A DNA stretch of 64,000 nucleotides, taken from NCBI GenBank assembly GCA_024704765.1, contig JAKMXF010000221.1:372001-436000 (forward strand). The letters are read 5' to 3'. Below, in pieces: positions 19,658 to 29,627 of this stretch. The number at the start of each line of letters is the position of its first letter. Within the stretch, counting starts at the first letter, position 1. Below the pieces are notes generated by a model that saw nothing but the letters and a program-made list of their open reading frames with translations, made no database searches and was not told the DNA's origin. The position numbers and the translations under genes are program-made. Source of the stretch: Oopsacas minuta. Taxonomy: Eukaryota > Porifera > Hexactinellida > Lyssacinosida > Leucopsacidae.

Positions 19658-20206
19658 ATGATCTCTCTTATTTCCTCCTTACGAATTGGTCAAAGAAAAA
19701 ATTCAACAATAAATGGGTCGATGACAGACTTAATGAACCCGAAAAAAAGTATATTTTTCACGCCTACGCGCGCTTCAAATAATACTAAAGGACCGAAATG
19801 GTGTATGAGACATAATTTAGTCTGTCTGAACACAATCCCAGCCCCTTCATTCCAAAACTCAATGATTTGTGAAGATTACGTAGTTGTAAAGTCAAGTACT
19901 GATAGATATAAGGATCTATTCATTGACCCGTTACCTGAAGTACCCAGCTATATAGCAGCTCCACCCCCACTGAAATCTCTACCCATCTCTAAATCTATGT
20001 CAGATATTATGAGTTCTAGCGGACAGAAAATTTATAAATCAAGTCCACTATCAGAAATGTCTTTCGCTTCAAAAATCCTTCCAAAGGATGATGAAATAGT
20101 TGAAGGAGATTCAGATAGCTCCGAAGAAATAGACCCCAGGATATATAACAATCCTCCTCCTCCCTTAAAATTACATAAGAACCTCCCTGTTATGCAAGTT
20201 CACTAG
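19658..20206 (+). CDS. Orphan protein with acidic, proline-rich C-terminus
   Basis: The product is 182 residues, single exon, and not recognised. The N-terminal part is basic and polar and has an isolated Cys pair (KWCMRHNLVCL). The centre has a Ser-rich stretch (LPISKSMSDIMSS). The C-terminus combines an acidic patch (EGDSDSSEE) with PPPPL. It has no signal peptide or membrane segment and is probably largely disordered. Its convergent neighbour is MVD, 216 bp away. It could also be an exon of a larger gene. Confidence 0.45.
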   Translation: MISLISSLRIGQRKNSTINGSMTDLMNPKKSIFFTPTRASNNTKGPKWCMRHNLVCLNTIPAPSFQNSMICEDYVVVKSSTDRYKDLFIDPLPEVPSYIAAPPPLKSLPISKSMSDIMSSSGQKIYKSSPLSEMSFASKILPKDDEIVEGDSDSSEEIDPRIYNNPPPPLKLHKNLPVMQVH

Positions 20207-20302
20207 TTTTAATTTTTATAAATATTTAATTAGAATAAACTCATGACTAACTCGTTTGGTAAATAATTTGATAGGGGAGGTGTAATGTAAGAGGAGCTCT
20301 AA

Positions 20303-20343
20303 CATACATGGGAGATCCTAATCGCCTCGATTAGGCATGTATG
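20303..20343. repeat. Perfect two-stem hairpin between convergent genes
   Basis: CATACATG (20303-20310) pairs with CATGTATG (20336-20343), and CCTAATCG (20317-20324) pairs with CGATTAGG (20328-20335). The loop is CCT and one side has a 6-nt bulge (20311-20316). All 16 stem pairs are perfect. It sits between the stops of the orphan gene and MVD and may fold in either 3' UTR. Confidence 0.6.
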
Positions 20344-20422
20344 AGAGAGATCAACATTTATCTTTCGTTAAAAGGTAGGAAATGCAAATAAGTAAAAAAC
20401 TAAAATTGATAGTGAATAGTGC

Positions 20423-21529
20423 CTACAAATTTTTCTTTAACAGCTTTGGTCCTGTCCCGATAGCTGTATGTATAACATACTTGATGCCGTCTTTATGTGG
20501 AGTAACCCCTAAGCTTGATACAAAGGCTGGTAAGTCAGTAGGAGATACACTATTAGATTTCCCAATAACAAATTTATCTTCATTGCTAGTTGGAAATAAA
20601 TAATGAATGATAGCTAGGACCTGTTTAACGTGTTGCTTCTGTACAAGTAGACAAGCGTTAGGTCCCGCATCAAATGTATAACCTAGCCTTACTTCACTGC
20701 ATTGCTCATTATAACGATGTACCATGTTAATAATCTTATGAGATACTTCATTGAGGTAGAATAGAGGTGGTAACGTATCCATACAAATTGCATGAAACTG
20801 GTTACTATCCATCATAGTTAGCTTAGCTAAAGACTCGAAATTTCGCTCAGAGATAGCCGTCTTTATCAGCTGAATACGCTCTGGAACAATGGACTCAGCG
20901 CGTGTATTTATTAACGGGCTAGTCTTGACAGATCGTTGCATTCCATGACTACTCGAAACTGACTTTTTTTGATCACTAACTACAAGAATAAGTACTTGTA
21001 ACTCAGGCCAATAATCCTCACTGAACACCTGATAAGCTATACTGTCCTCTCCGTTAGACAGAACACCTCGCTTCCATTCAACAAATCCTCCGTACATACT
21101 TCTACAAGCACTGCCTGAGCCTCTACGAGCTATCGCAGACAACTCACAATCTAACTGGAACAGCTGTGCTAGCGAATAAACAAGACAAGCAAACCCAGCA
21201 GCTGAGGAGGCTAGTCCAGCTGCTGTAGGGAAATTGTTAGTAGATTCTATCCACACTCTTTCATGTCTCCCACTCAGCTGCCGGAGTGTTTGGAGACAGG
21301 ACAGGTACCGGGGAGTGTCTAGAGAATGAGGGAGTCCGTTTATAGTCAGAGAGTCCTGGGAGATAGCAGTATCTGTGTATACATAGTTTGTGGTGCATAG
21401 TTCTTCTTGATCAAGTGTGATACTAAGGGAAGAGTTGAGAGGGAGTATCAAATTCTCATCTCTCTTTCCCCAGTATTTAATTAAAGCAATATTGACTGGA
21501 GCAGAGCATTCTACTTCTCTACGAGTCAT
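20423..21529 (-). CDS. MVD: Diphosphomevalonate decarboxylase
   Basis: The gene encodes 368 residues, intronless. The enzyme converts mevalonate diphosphate to isopentenyl diphosphate with ATP in the mevalonate pathway. Seen in order: NIALIKYWGKRDENL (substrate-binding start), ESTNNFPTAAGLASSAAGFA (GHMP-kinase-type phosphate loop), GSGSACRSMYGGFVEW, and TFDAGPNACLL, which carries the catalytic Asp. Human MVD is ~400 residues, so the protein is slightly short but has all motifs. The ATG at 21529 gives the expected short N-terminus. Confidence 0.95.
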   Translation of the reverse strand: MTRREVECSAPVNIALIKYWGKRDENLILPLNSSLSITLDQEELCTTNYVYTDTAISQDSLTINGLPHSLDTPRYLSCLQTLRQLSGRHERVWIESTNNFPTAAGLASSAAGFACLVYSLAQLFQLDCELSAIARRGSGSACRSMYGGFVEWKRGVLSNGEDSIAYQVFSEDYWPELQVLILVVSDQKKSVSSSHGMQRSVKTSPLINTRAESIVPERIQLIKTAISERNFESLAKLTMMDSNQFHAICMDTLPPLFYLNEVSHKIINMVHRYNEQCSEVRLGYTFDAGPNACLLVQKQHVKQVLAIIHYLFPTSNEDKFVIGKSNSVSPTDLPAFVSSLGVTPHKDGIKYVIHTAIGTGPKLLKKNL

Positions 21530-22021
21530 GTATTAAGCAAGATTAGTATCCTGCTATTCTTAGTAATGGTATGATGAAAGTATTACAAACTTTACTATCA
21601 ATCCGGAAATTATGGCGTAGAAAGGTGGAAGAAGGTAAAAGGAAGAAACTTTATGTAAAATAAAGAGTTTTAACACGTGAATCAATGAAAGCAAACTGAT
21701 ATTACTTAATTAGCGTTAATAATTAAACCTGACACGAATGAAGTAATATCAGTTTGGTAAATTTGGTAAATTTGTAAACAAATTTTCTCTATCGCTCGCA
21801 GTCAAAAATATTTCTAAAATATATCAACTAAGTATAAAGAGAACAGTGGTTATGTAGTAATATATGACAATAATATTCAAGATAACATGAAAATGGAAAC
21901 AGCACTACTTATTCAAATATTGTAAGTGGGAGATATGAAACACACTCTTACCAATAATACCAAGCTAAAATCACAAATACTTATACTCCATAGTCCCTAG
22001 TTACAGTAATCACTAATAAAC
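21530..22021. other. Gap between MVD and the transgelin-like gene, with an inverted repeat
   Basis: About 490 bp of AT-rich DNA. It holds a perfect 15-bp inverted repeat (21693-21707 and 21741-21755, core CTGATATTACTT) with a 33-bp spacer, which may be a MITE remnant. No exon was recognised. Confidence 0.5.
21693..21755. repeat. 15-bp perfect inverted repeat
   Basis: AAACTGATATTACTT at 21693-21707 is repeated as its exact reverse complement at 21741-21755. It lies about 165 bp upstream of the MVD ATG. Confidence 0.6.
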
Positions 22022-22588
22022 TTAGTTAATATGTCTTCTAGTGCCAGGAGCCCCCATTCCAGACTGACTTGCTCCTGTATTGGAACCAGCTTGAAGCCCA
22101 ATGATCTTTTTTCCTTCAATAATTGTTTGTTCCGAGAACTCTCTAACATTTGCATCTGCTTCCTTAGGGGACAAGATAGGTCCATCCCATCCTTTCTTGT
22201 GAGCCTTCCTATCAAGTGCGAAGAGTGTAGCGATAACCTGAGCCAGATCGTTAGCCTCGAAGAGGTCCAGAGTCACAAAACAATCCTTTTCACTTACGCC
22301 GTAATTCTTCGCAGCAGAAAGGAAAACTCCAACACATTCCATTTGCTTGAATGGCATGGATGTTTCTTTCAGGAATTTTTTAGCAACGCTGCCTGGGGCG
22401 ATCTCGTTAATGAGTTTGCATAATACTATTCCATCTTTTAGCCAAGTATGAAAATTATCTTCCAAACTTTCATCAATAACTGCTTCTATCCAGGCGATCG
22501 CTTTTGCTTCATCTTCGAAGGGGTACGTCTCCATCTTCTTCTTCTGGATATCTGCAGCGATTCCTGATTTTTCAGCTCGATGTGCCAT
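22022..22588 (-). CDS. Transgelin/calponin-like actin-binding protein
   Basis: The gene encodes 188 residues, single exon. A calponin-homology domain spans ~25-130, with WIEAVIDE, LKDGIVLCKLIN, FKQMECVGVFL and LFEANDLAQVIATLFALDR. It is followed by a single calponin-type repeat near the C-terminus (GLQAGSNTGASQSGM). This architecture is that of transgelin (SM22)/calponin family actin-binding proteins of about 200 residues. A paralogue with the same layout is at 47364-47960 on the plus strand. Upstream at ~22695-22747 is a short AACCCAAAACC / GGTTTGGGTT near-palindrome. Confidence 0.9.
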   Translation of the reverse strand: MAHRAEKSGIAADIQKKKMETYPFEDEAKAIAWIEAVIDESLEDNFHTWLKDGIVLCKLINEIAPGSVAKKFLKETSMPFKQMECVGVFLSAAKNYGVSEKDCFVTLDLFEANDLAQVIATLFALDRKAHKKGWDGPILSPKEADANVREFSEQTIIEGKKIIGLQAGSNTGASQSGMGAPGTRRHIN

Positions 22589-23100
22589 TCTTGCAAATAA
22601 TTAGTTGTTTGGATTGAATTAACTACTAATAATAACTCAATATTCCTATTTATACACTCAACTAGGCAAAACTTTTTACCATAAATGGACAAAGAAACCC
22701 AAAACCATTTGAACTACCATAACATTAATGTATTTTGGTTTGGGTTCATTATTACCCCACGCTCATAGAAGTAATACACCAATAGATAATGTAGTCCAAA
22801 TGTGAATTTTCGAATAATTCGGATAAGAAATTCATTAGCAACATCTACGTAACACAGACAATCAAAAGTGTGTGCTTAAGAAATATTGTAAGAGGAGGTT
22901 TAATGCTCCAACGCTATGGTAAGCATAGAACACGCAATCAATGTAAAAGTTCTTTGATCAAATTCTACTAATATTCTGACAAAGATAACCACTATTAATC
23001 TATGATATTTCCTAGATTGTATAAAGAATGTCCAAAGCTATCAAAACGAACAAAATACTAAAACGCGATATTCTAAGAAAGTTAAAATAGAAATTATTAA
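22589..23100. other. Gap between the transgelin-like gene and TECR
   Basis: About 510 bp, AT-rich. Besides the CCCAAAACC / GGTTTGGG dyad near 22695-22747, I see nothing definable. It should hold the promoter of the transgelin-like gene and the 3' UTR of TECR. Confidence 0.5.
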
Positions 23101-24012
23101 CTAAACGAGAAAAGGTATGATGGCATATCTTCCACGCGGATAATCTTTAAACTCTCTCCTATAATTCTTATGCTTCCCAATAGCCCAGATTGCCATCTGG
23201 AGAAAGCCAGCTAATGTGAAAAAAAGCGCAGGTAGGCATTGGGTCATGAGAGAGAAACCAAACCAAGCAGCAACCTCGTAGCTGTAGTTAGGACAAGAAA
23301 CTAAGCCAAACAACCATGTGAATGGATTGAGCGTAGGGATTGGGATCCTACGTTCTGTAGTCCCACTTGCTCTGAGATTAGAGAGAGCTACGTGAATGCT
23401 AAAATTTCCTAATTCACAGAAAACAAATATAGCAAGGCCCGTGTATACCTGAGCCTCTCCAAAATTGGGTGGAGTATACTGAGGGTGATTCACATAGTAA
23501 GCAATGAATGCAGCGAACCCCCAATAATAAGACGAATTCTTGAATAAATTCATTATAGGCATGGTGCCATGGGAGAATTTGTGTATGAACAGAGTCTCAA
23601 GTATCCGCTTAAAATAGTGGAAAATCCAACAACCAGCTGCAAGCTCCACAACACAGTCGTGTTTCGGGATAGGCGTACCGTAGATATACTGAGGGAATAA
23701 GAAGAACAACGGGTAGATACAGAGAGGACCAAAGTACTCCCAGAAAAACACGATTCCCCATCCAATCTGTGGTCCTAGATCCTTGAAGTACAGCGTGTCG
23801 TTATCTGTAATGTTTAGCTCAGCTAGAGTTTTATTATCAGACAAAGCTTTCTCTTTAGGATCAAACTTAAACTGTTGACGAGACACATAGTATTTAGGTT
23901 TTTGTATAGCGTACAGATTCTTTACATTCAAAATAGTAGAGTCTGATTCTAGACCAGTTAGAGTGCAGATAACCTTTTCGGGAGCACGTTGATGAGCAAT
24001 CTTAAGCTGCAT
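23101..24012 (-). CDS. TECR: Trans-2,3-enoyl-CoA reductase
   Basis: The gene encodes 303 residues (human 308), intronless. It catalyses the last, NADPH-dependent reduction of very-long-chain fatty acid elongation in the ER membrane. Residues 1-80 form a ubiquitin-like N-terminal region (LNITDNDTLYFKDLGPQIGW). About six membrane segments follow. The C-terminal half holds the steroid 5-alpha-reductase family signature, with NYSYEVAAWFGFSLMT, KHKNYRREFKDYPRGRYAIIP and the catalytic-region Tyr. The length and terminal motif support an intact gene. Confidence 0.95.
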   Translation of the reverse strand: MQLKIAHQRAPEKVICTLTGLESDSTILNVKNLYAIQKPKYYVSRQQFKFDPKEKALSDNKTLAELNITDNDTLYFKDLGPQIGWGIVFFWEYFGPLCIYPLFFLFPQYIYGTPIPKHDCVVELAAGCWIFHYFKRILETLFIHKFSHGTMPIMNLFKNSSYYWGFAAFIAYYVNHPQYTPPNFGEAQVYTGLAIFVFCELGNFSIHVALSNLRASGTTERRIPIPTLNPFTWLFGLVSCPNYSYEVAAWFGFSLMTQCLPALFFTLAGFLQMAIWAIGKHKNYRREFKDYPRGRYAIIPFLV

Positions 24013-24945
24013 TCTGTTATTATCGAATAACTAAGTTATTGAAACGAGCATAAACCTGAAATTAACATTTAAGAGTCTATAGAAAGAAGTGTTCCTTACA
24101 TAGTTAATGATTTTAAACCATACAACTAGCTATTGAAATAGTGGCTTCAAGTACAGAGTATTTCCTCAGCCAAATTGTACAAGTAAGTAATCCATAAAAG
24201 ATGATACATACGCGGGTCTACTGGCCAGGCATGTCTCATTGTTTCAGAAAACAGTGGAATATTGTATTATTACAAAATTGATGTAATTATTAACGTTATC
24301 TCTATCTGGACTTTATAATGATTAGGAATATAAACCTAGATTAATGAATATGGCTAAAATAGACAATTGAATATATATGCTATATTTATGAGAACACATG
24401 TGGTTGCAGGAGGTTCCAAATAGAACAACTCGTGGTCTAAACTTGAACTAAGTCTACAATTAATAAATGGTATATGAGAGCTGATTACTTGCATATCCAC
24501 ATATCCATTTCCTTAGAGGTAGTTTGTGGGGAACAGCATGTTTAAAGGAGGTGCTTATAATAGCTTGCTAATATTATAATAAAATAGAAAACATTATACG
24601 CAGGTAGGTATAAGTTACTTTATTGAGCGATGCATAGATTCGCTCAATTGTAGTTCTATGCAATGTACTACAGGTGATGTTCCTCTCACAGTAAACAATG
24701 CAATCATCCGAATCCAATGAATCGTCACGAATAACTCAAAAGTGATCAAATGCATTGCACTGCTTACAAACTCAGATTGAATATAGCCAATATTGCTAGA
24801 CAGATATCGTGACAGATTGAATCGGCTAATGCAGTCATTCAAATGGGAAATTGAATGATAAACTGTATATCTTAAACACTAACAAGAGGAATCTTATTAG
24901 GAGCTCCTAGTTAGATATGTGACTTGACGTCTCGTCAGATATCCT
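24013..24945. other. 930-bp gap between TECR and the TTI2-like gene
   Basis: AT-rich non-coding DNA. A 75-codon minus-strand frame at 24615-24842 has no recognisable content or partner exon. I see no transposon ends or RNA gene. Confidence 0.45.
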
Positions 24946-26244
24946 TCAGATTGCATCCATAGGAGTAGGAATATCTTCACTATTAGTAATTGATAATCTC
25001 GTTACTGCTTTACGTAATATGATAGAAACATACACAGATCCTGTCTTATCCTCGCATACAGCTATAAGATACCTCATGAGCGCATCACCACACCCCTCAC
25101 AGCCATACAGCTGTTGGAAACAAGTTATACTCTTCATAGCGAGTTCATGGTAGTTCTGATTTTTTGCTGTTTTGTCCTTTTTACGTTGAGAACACTGAGT
25201 TATAACTTTTATAAGAGCAAGTGACAACTGGAAGAGATGGATATGAATCTGTTGAGCGCAGTGCTGACAGATGTACAGGACTAAATCCATAGATTTATAC
25301 CTGACCTCTTCTGCAGCTAGGTCTGGGAGGGCTAGGAAGAATACAATAGCCTTGACTAGCTGGGAGAGATGAGGGAGGAGAGCTGACTCAAAGAGGGGAA
25401 CTGTTTGAGATAACATATTAACTCTATCACGCTTCAGTTCTATACTATAACTCTGCGGGATTGTAGACAATAAATTATAGAGATAAGTGTCGTGATGTGT
25501 GAGTCCTATAGTCAGGGGGGTTACTGATATATTTGGGGGTTGTTCAATGAGAGACAAGAGTTGTACCATAAGAAGTTGGAAGTTTGAGAGAACATTAGAA
25601 TAGTTAGAATAAACATATCTCTCTAATGCATGAAGTAATACCTCGAGGCGATTATATATAACCAAGTCTGCTTTGGTGACATTACGAGTCATGTATATAG
25701 TGCTTTTCAGACCGATAACTTGATTGTCTGGTGTCAGATCATCCAGTAGTCTCAGTAGAATTGGAAAGAATAAATTGAGATATGTACCCAAGGTAGGATA
25801 TGGGATATTTGATTGTATCCATGTAGCTATTAATCTAACTGTGGGAGAGTTTTCCCAACCATTTGTACTGATGAGTTGTTGTATTTGCTTGAATAGTTCA
25901 GAAATAACATAGCTATCATGTATTGTGGTTGTTAGGAAGGATAGTATGTCATTAACTTCATAAGCAGAGTAGATTTGTTGAAGTAATAGTTTAGAGAGTT
26001 TTCGAGTATCAGCGGAGTGCCATGAGCCGGGTATCTGATGCAGAGCTGCTAGAAAGAAGAGAGGAGAGAGAGTAGAAATATCCACAACAATAGCTTCACT
26101 ACTCAGAGCTGATAGAACGTTATTCAGAAGAGACACGAATTGCTCAGCACCACAAACGAATAATTCATCTGAGATAGTTGACAGCCCGCAGCATTCAAGA
26201 ATATTCCGATTTGATAAGTTAGATAAATCTGGAGTATAAGCCAT
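24946..26244 (-). CDS. TTI2: TELO2-interacting protein 2-like HEAT-repeat protein
   Basis: The gene encodes 432 residues, intronless and almost entirely alpha-helical, rich in Leu, with HEAT-like helices. The central region (LRLLDDLTPDNQVIGLKSTIY, then NRLEVLLHALERYVY) and the C-terminal part with YKSMDLVLYICQHC resemble TTI2. That protein is part of the TTT complex that folds PIKK kinases such as mTOR and ATM with HSP90. Identification rests on overall pattern and size (human ~508), not on a catalytic motif, so it is moderate. Confidence 0.6.
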   Translation of the reverse strand: MAYTPDLSNLSNRNILECCGLSTISDELFVCGAEQFVSLLNNVLSALSSEAIVVDISTLSPLFFLAALHQIPGSWHSADTRKLSKLLLQQIYSAYEVNDILSFLTTTIHDSYVISELFKQIQQLISTNGWENSPTVRLIATWIQSNIPYPTLGTYLNLFFPILLRLLDDLTPDNQVIGLKSTIYMTRNVTKADLVIYNRLEVLLHALERYVYSNYSNVLSNFQLLMVQLLSLIEQPPNISVTPLTIGLTHHDTYLYNLLSTIPQSYSIELKRDRVNMLSQTVPLFESALLPHLSQLVKAIVFFLALPDLAAEEVRYKSMDLVLYICQHCAQQIHIHLFQLSLALIKVITQCSQRKKDKTAKNQNYHELAMKSITCFQQLYGCEGCGDALMRYLIAVCEDKTGSVYVSIILRKAVTRLSITNSEDIPTPMDAI

Positions 26245-26328
26245 GCTATAGATCTAATTTCAAATATTACTATTTGAATAAATCAGATAAACTTAAGCCT
26301 GTTCTGTTAACAATAAATAACAATCAAA

Positions 26329-26760
26329 TCAGTATTGATAGCTAATATGAGTTTTTATTTCATCTAACATTTCTTGTAGCTCCTCATCATCTATGTTACT
26401 CTCTAAACTCCTTATATATGATTTAGCCTCATCAGCTACTTCAGGACACAGATTACCAATAGCTACCATCTCAAATGGATGTAGTGATTTGGTGGATAGA
26501 GTCTGTCTTACTGTTTTGACTGTTTGCTCGTTTGTGAATTTACTGAACTGTTGGACATAATCATAAGTCTTCTGGAATACCTCAGGGAGTTCTTGATCTT
26601 CATTGAAAGTCTCCTGGAGCTTCTTCCTCTCCTCGAGTAATAGTTTCACTTCGCTAATCATCAGGGCTTGTGCATTGTCGAACTCTTTGTTGAACTTTAG
26701 GTCGTTAGCATCTTCCTGGTTCTCCATGCCTTCTCCTGTAACTGCATTGCTAGAAGCCAT
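26329..26760 (-). CDS. POLR2D: RNA polymerase II subunit RPB4
   Basis: The gene encodes 143 residues (human 142). RPB4 pairs with RPB7 to form the stalk of RNA polymerase II. The conserved HRDC-like helical region is seen in MISEVKLLLEER, YDYVQQFSKF, LHPFEMVAIGNLCPE and the C-terminal ELQEMLDEIKTHISYQY. The gene has a single exon. The start codon is followed by an acidic leader typical of animal RPB4. Confidence 0.95.
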   Translation of the reverse strand: MASSNAVTGEGMENQEDANDLKFNKEFDNAQALMISEVKLLLEERKKLQETFNEDQELPEVFQKTYDYVQQFSKFTNEQTVKTVRQTLSTKSLHPFEMVAIGNLCPEVADEAKSYIRSLESNIDDEELQEMLDEIKTHISYQY

Positions 26761-26823
26761 TAGCTAATTTCATAGAAATAGAGATTTACTTATTCGCTGT
26801 GAGTAAACCTAAGCGATATAAAT

Positions 26824-26950
26824 CAACTCCTGTTATATCGAAGCTCAAGGGACAGCGATAATTACTTCGGTATAACCGATTAAACTTCTGTTACTGCGAC
26901 AGTTTGGGATTATATTTGTACAATTTAAGAGTTCGATATAACAGGAGTTG
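26824..26950. mobile_element. Pogo/Tigger-like MITE with 19-bp perfect terminal repeats
   Basis: CAACTCCTGTTATATCGAA at 26824-26842 is matched by its exact reverse complement at 26932-26950, enclosing ~90 bp of AT-rich DNA without coding. Related copies occur at 30579-30637 and 34070-34195. The TIR resembles CAG..AACTCCCGTTATATCGAA-type ends of pogo/Tigger elements (family resemblance from memory). It lies between RPB4 and MRPL58, and flanking TA duplication is unclear. Confidence 0.7.
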
Positions 26951-26985
26951 TCTGTATTATATTTCCTTTAATTAATAAATACTAA

Positions 26986-27528
26986 TCATGTATAGCCAAA
27001 TGGATCTCCTTTCCTCTCCTTCCTGGACATTTTAAACATTCTCCTTCTTTCCTTAGCACTTGCTTCTAACTCTTTTATCTTCAAACGTTTAGCTTCATTA
27101 GGTACACTAGGCTTATAAAACGACCTTTCTATGATAGATTGCAGTTTTATAATAGCATTTCTTTCGTTACAAAGTTGGTTACGAGTGGACTGAGATTCTA
27201 AGAGGAGAATTCCGTCTTTTGTGAATTTGTTCTTATGCTTAGTAAGCATAGCTTGCCTAACCTCCTCTGGGAGCCAGTCAGCTGTATTTATGTTAAATCG
27301 TATTTGTACCTTAGTCTTGAGTTTGTTAACATTTTGACCTCCAGGACCGCTACTCTTTGAGTATAGTATTTCAAGCTTATCTACAGGAATTCTACCGTAC
27401 TGAGTCATGTATGTTTCTGAATAACAGTTCGATATAACCGAGTACATAGCACGTAAAGTATAGAGAGAAGGAGACCGAGTTTTGTGAAGCAATAAGCATC
27501 GGAATATAAACAGATTGGTTTTAAACAT
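26986..27528 (-). CDS. MRPL58: Mitochondrial ribosome-associated peptidyl-tRNA hydrolase ICT1
   Basis: The gene encodes 180 residues. A ~35-residue basic, hydrophobic N-terminus suits mitochondrial import. The release-factor-like domain has the catalytic GGQ in SSGPGGQNVNK. A basic, helical tail (AKERRRMFKMSRKERKG) follows, which in the family enters the mRNA channel of stalled ribosomes. It rescues stalled mitoribosomes by hydrolysing peptidyl-tRNA. The gene has a single exon. A 12-bp match to the nearby MITE terminus lies within the presequence-coding region. Confidence 0.92.
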   Translation of the reverse strand: MFKTNLFIFRCLLLHKTRSPSLYTLRAMYSVISNCYSETYMTQYGRIPVDKLEILYSKSSGPGGQNVNKLKTKVQIRFNINTADWLPEEVRQAMLTKHKNKFTKDGILLLESQSTRNQLCNERNAIIKLQSIIERSFYKPSVPNEAKRLKIKELEASAKERRRMFKMSRKERKGDPFGYT

Positions 27529-28012
27529 TCTAGGCTAATACTAGTAATAGAGATTAGTTAAAATCCGTAATTTATCGAAAAAGAAATTACTTAAAGTTAG
27601 AAAAGATTCGGAAATGATAAACACAATCGGAGGACTATTCCGCGGATATGAACTGGAAATTCTAGAAATCTCCACAGATTCAAAACACAATCGATTATAC
27701 TATAACTGAGTCAGTTACGAGGGACAAAATGTACCTGAATACTAGCATAGTAAATAATCGATAGCATTGGAATCTGACCTACTCGTATCCACAACAGGAA
27801 CGTGTGCCTAGATTAGAACATGGATGTGTTCATGAACTACAGCCCCATCCAAACTCTAAGCCAGCTAGCATTACCCATCATGAATAAGTAAGATATAATT
27901 ATAGATTTTTACTTCTCAGAAAATATGAATAAAGATGTTTCTAGTTTGTCTGCTATAGAAGAGCTACGAGCTACTCTTACTACTATCTAGAAGTAACGCT
28001 AACTACCTGCTA
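27529..28012. other. Gap between MRPL58 and the dsRNA-binding gene
   Basis: About 480 bp. On the plus strand an ATG at 27820 in good context opens a 23-codon frame, but attempts to splice it to the next open segment fail in phase. Nothing else was recognised. Confidence 0.45.
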
Positions 28013-29490
28013 TTAGAGGTACTTTTGTGAGCCATACATCTGTCCTCTATGTACACGTATGAGATTCCTGTTACCTCTACCTCTGCCACCTGCATATCTA
28101 GAATAACGAGAGGACTGAGCGCGGGGATCCTGTCTCCTGGTATGAATAGTCTCAGTTTCCATCGGTTTATCCTCTAGAGGATCAGTTCGCATTCTCTTAT
28201 CTGGAATAGGAGAGACCTCGTTTATAAGCTGAGGTGCGGAGGCCTCAGGTTTTGGAGGGACCATTTCGACAACTTCTGGTTCGGCATGATGTTCTTCTAC
28301 TCCTAGACCCATATTCATCTGCTCACCGAGCTCAGCAACTGTATTATCTTCAGCAGGAGTCTCATTGAGCTTTCTCTTCCTGTCTTCTTGTCCGTAAGGT
28401 AAAATATTCGTGTATTTCTTATCCAGACCTATCCCCTTGATAGCTAGGATGGAAGCTTCATACTTTGCTTGTCTCTTGGTTGGTAATACATCACTGATAT
28501 ATACGAGTTCCCTTCCTGAGTCATTGATCGTTACAGTACAAGGATCTGTGATTAAGTCATGCTGAAATGTAACGTTCTTGGCACCAAATTCCTTTAGAAG
28601 CAGAGTTACCGGATGTAAACTTATGCTATTAGGATCTGTAGAGTTCTGCTTTATCCGGCCTAGTCTATATTCCCAATCAGGGAACTCCAGCCCTTCTAGT
28701 TCCTTAAGAGCAGCTACACAAGCATGCATACGAGATAGATGAGGATTGTTACCAGGTATTGTTACTGGGAACACATGATCTCCTATTGTTACTGTAGTAG
28801 TAGCTTGAGTCTTGATAAGAGCGTCAGGGTATTTCTCCCTTAGGATACTAAATGGAGTATCCTTATTTGTATGTGATTGTTTAGGGACTTTCTTAGGAGC
28901 TGGTGACGTAAGAGGAGCATACTGATTGTACGCGTGGTAAAATTGAGGATTATGGGGGCTTGGGTATCTAGGTGAGAAAGCCATTGGACCCCAGGGATTA
29001 GGGTACATAGGGTGCATATAAGGAGTTCTGTTTATAGGGGATTTTTCGTTTGCCTCTTCTGGAAGATTTGCGGGATCACAGAGGAACTCATAGGCATATT
29101 GAGCCGCAGCCTTGCGAGCCTATAAAAGGAAAAAATTCAATATTAATCAAAGCAAATTACAATCAATATATTAACTATGACTACCTTCTTTTTAGCCTGT
29201 CCAAATGCTGTAAAGGTCTTATCGATTCCTTCAATCTTCAACACTACTCCAAACGGCTCTGTAGGAGTACCAGCTGTCTCAGTAAAGCGTACATCTTTGT
29301 AACCAAGAGCCATCAAATCTTGTAGAGGGTTCTCATTAACCGGGGGGTAAACTGGGGTTGGGTAGTAGCCTGGCATATGCATACCAGGGTACATGACGGG
29401 AGGGTTACCAAGCTCCGCAGAGAACCCGTACTTGTTCTCCTGACCGCTTAGTTTTGCGTCAGCGGAGAAATCTTGTCCAGACTGTTCCAT
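28013..29490 (-). CDS. Double-stranded-RNA-binding RGG protein (two exons)
   Basis: Exons 29185-29490 and 28013-29119 join in phase 0 and give 470 residues. A dsRNA-binding motif at ~56-118 is clear: NPLQDLMALGYKDVRF, then FGVVLKIEG, FTAFGQAKKK and, across the splice, ARKAAAQYAYEFL. Two further weaker dsRBD-like segments follow (DTPFSILREKYPDALIK and SISLHPVTLLLKEFG). The C-terminus is acidic and Pro-rich, then has an RGG-like patch (YAGGRGRGNR). The layout recalls ILF3/STAU-type RNA-binding proteins, but no particular orthologue is certain. The role is probably mRNA or dsRNA binding. Confidence 0.75.
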
Positions 29491-29627
29491 TATTCTTCTA
29501 TAACTAATTCACAATACAAGATTACGTTAGATTATTCGCTAATTGTATTGTGATATCAATGCAGTGAATAGAGCTATAGATTAATAATATATGGAATATC
29601 ATGTGATGTGTATATGTATATGAAGCA

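Noticed and set aside
24615-24842. 75-residue minus-strand open frame
   Set aside because: No recognisable domain, no adjoining in-phase exons and AT-rich composition like the surrounding gap.
27820-27990. Possible two-exon small protein on the plus strand with a good ATG context and a 32-bp intron
   Set aside because: The GTAAG donor and TTCTCAG acceptor join out of phase and give an immediate stop, and a 32-bp intron would be shorter than any other here.
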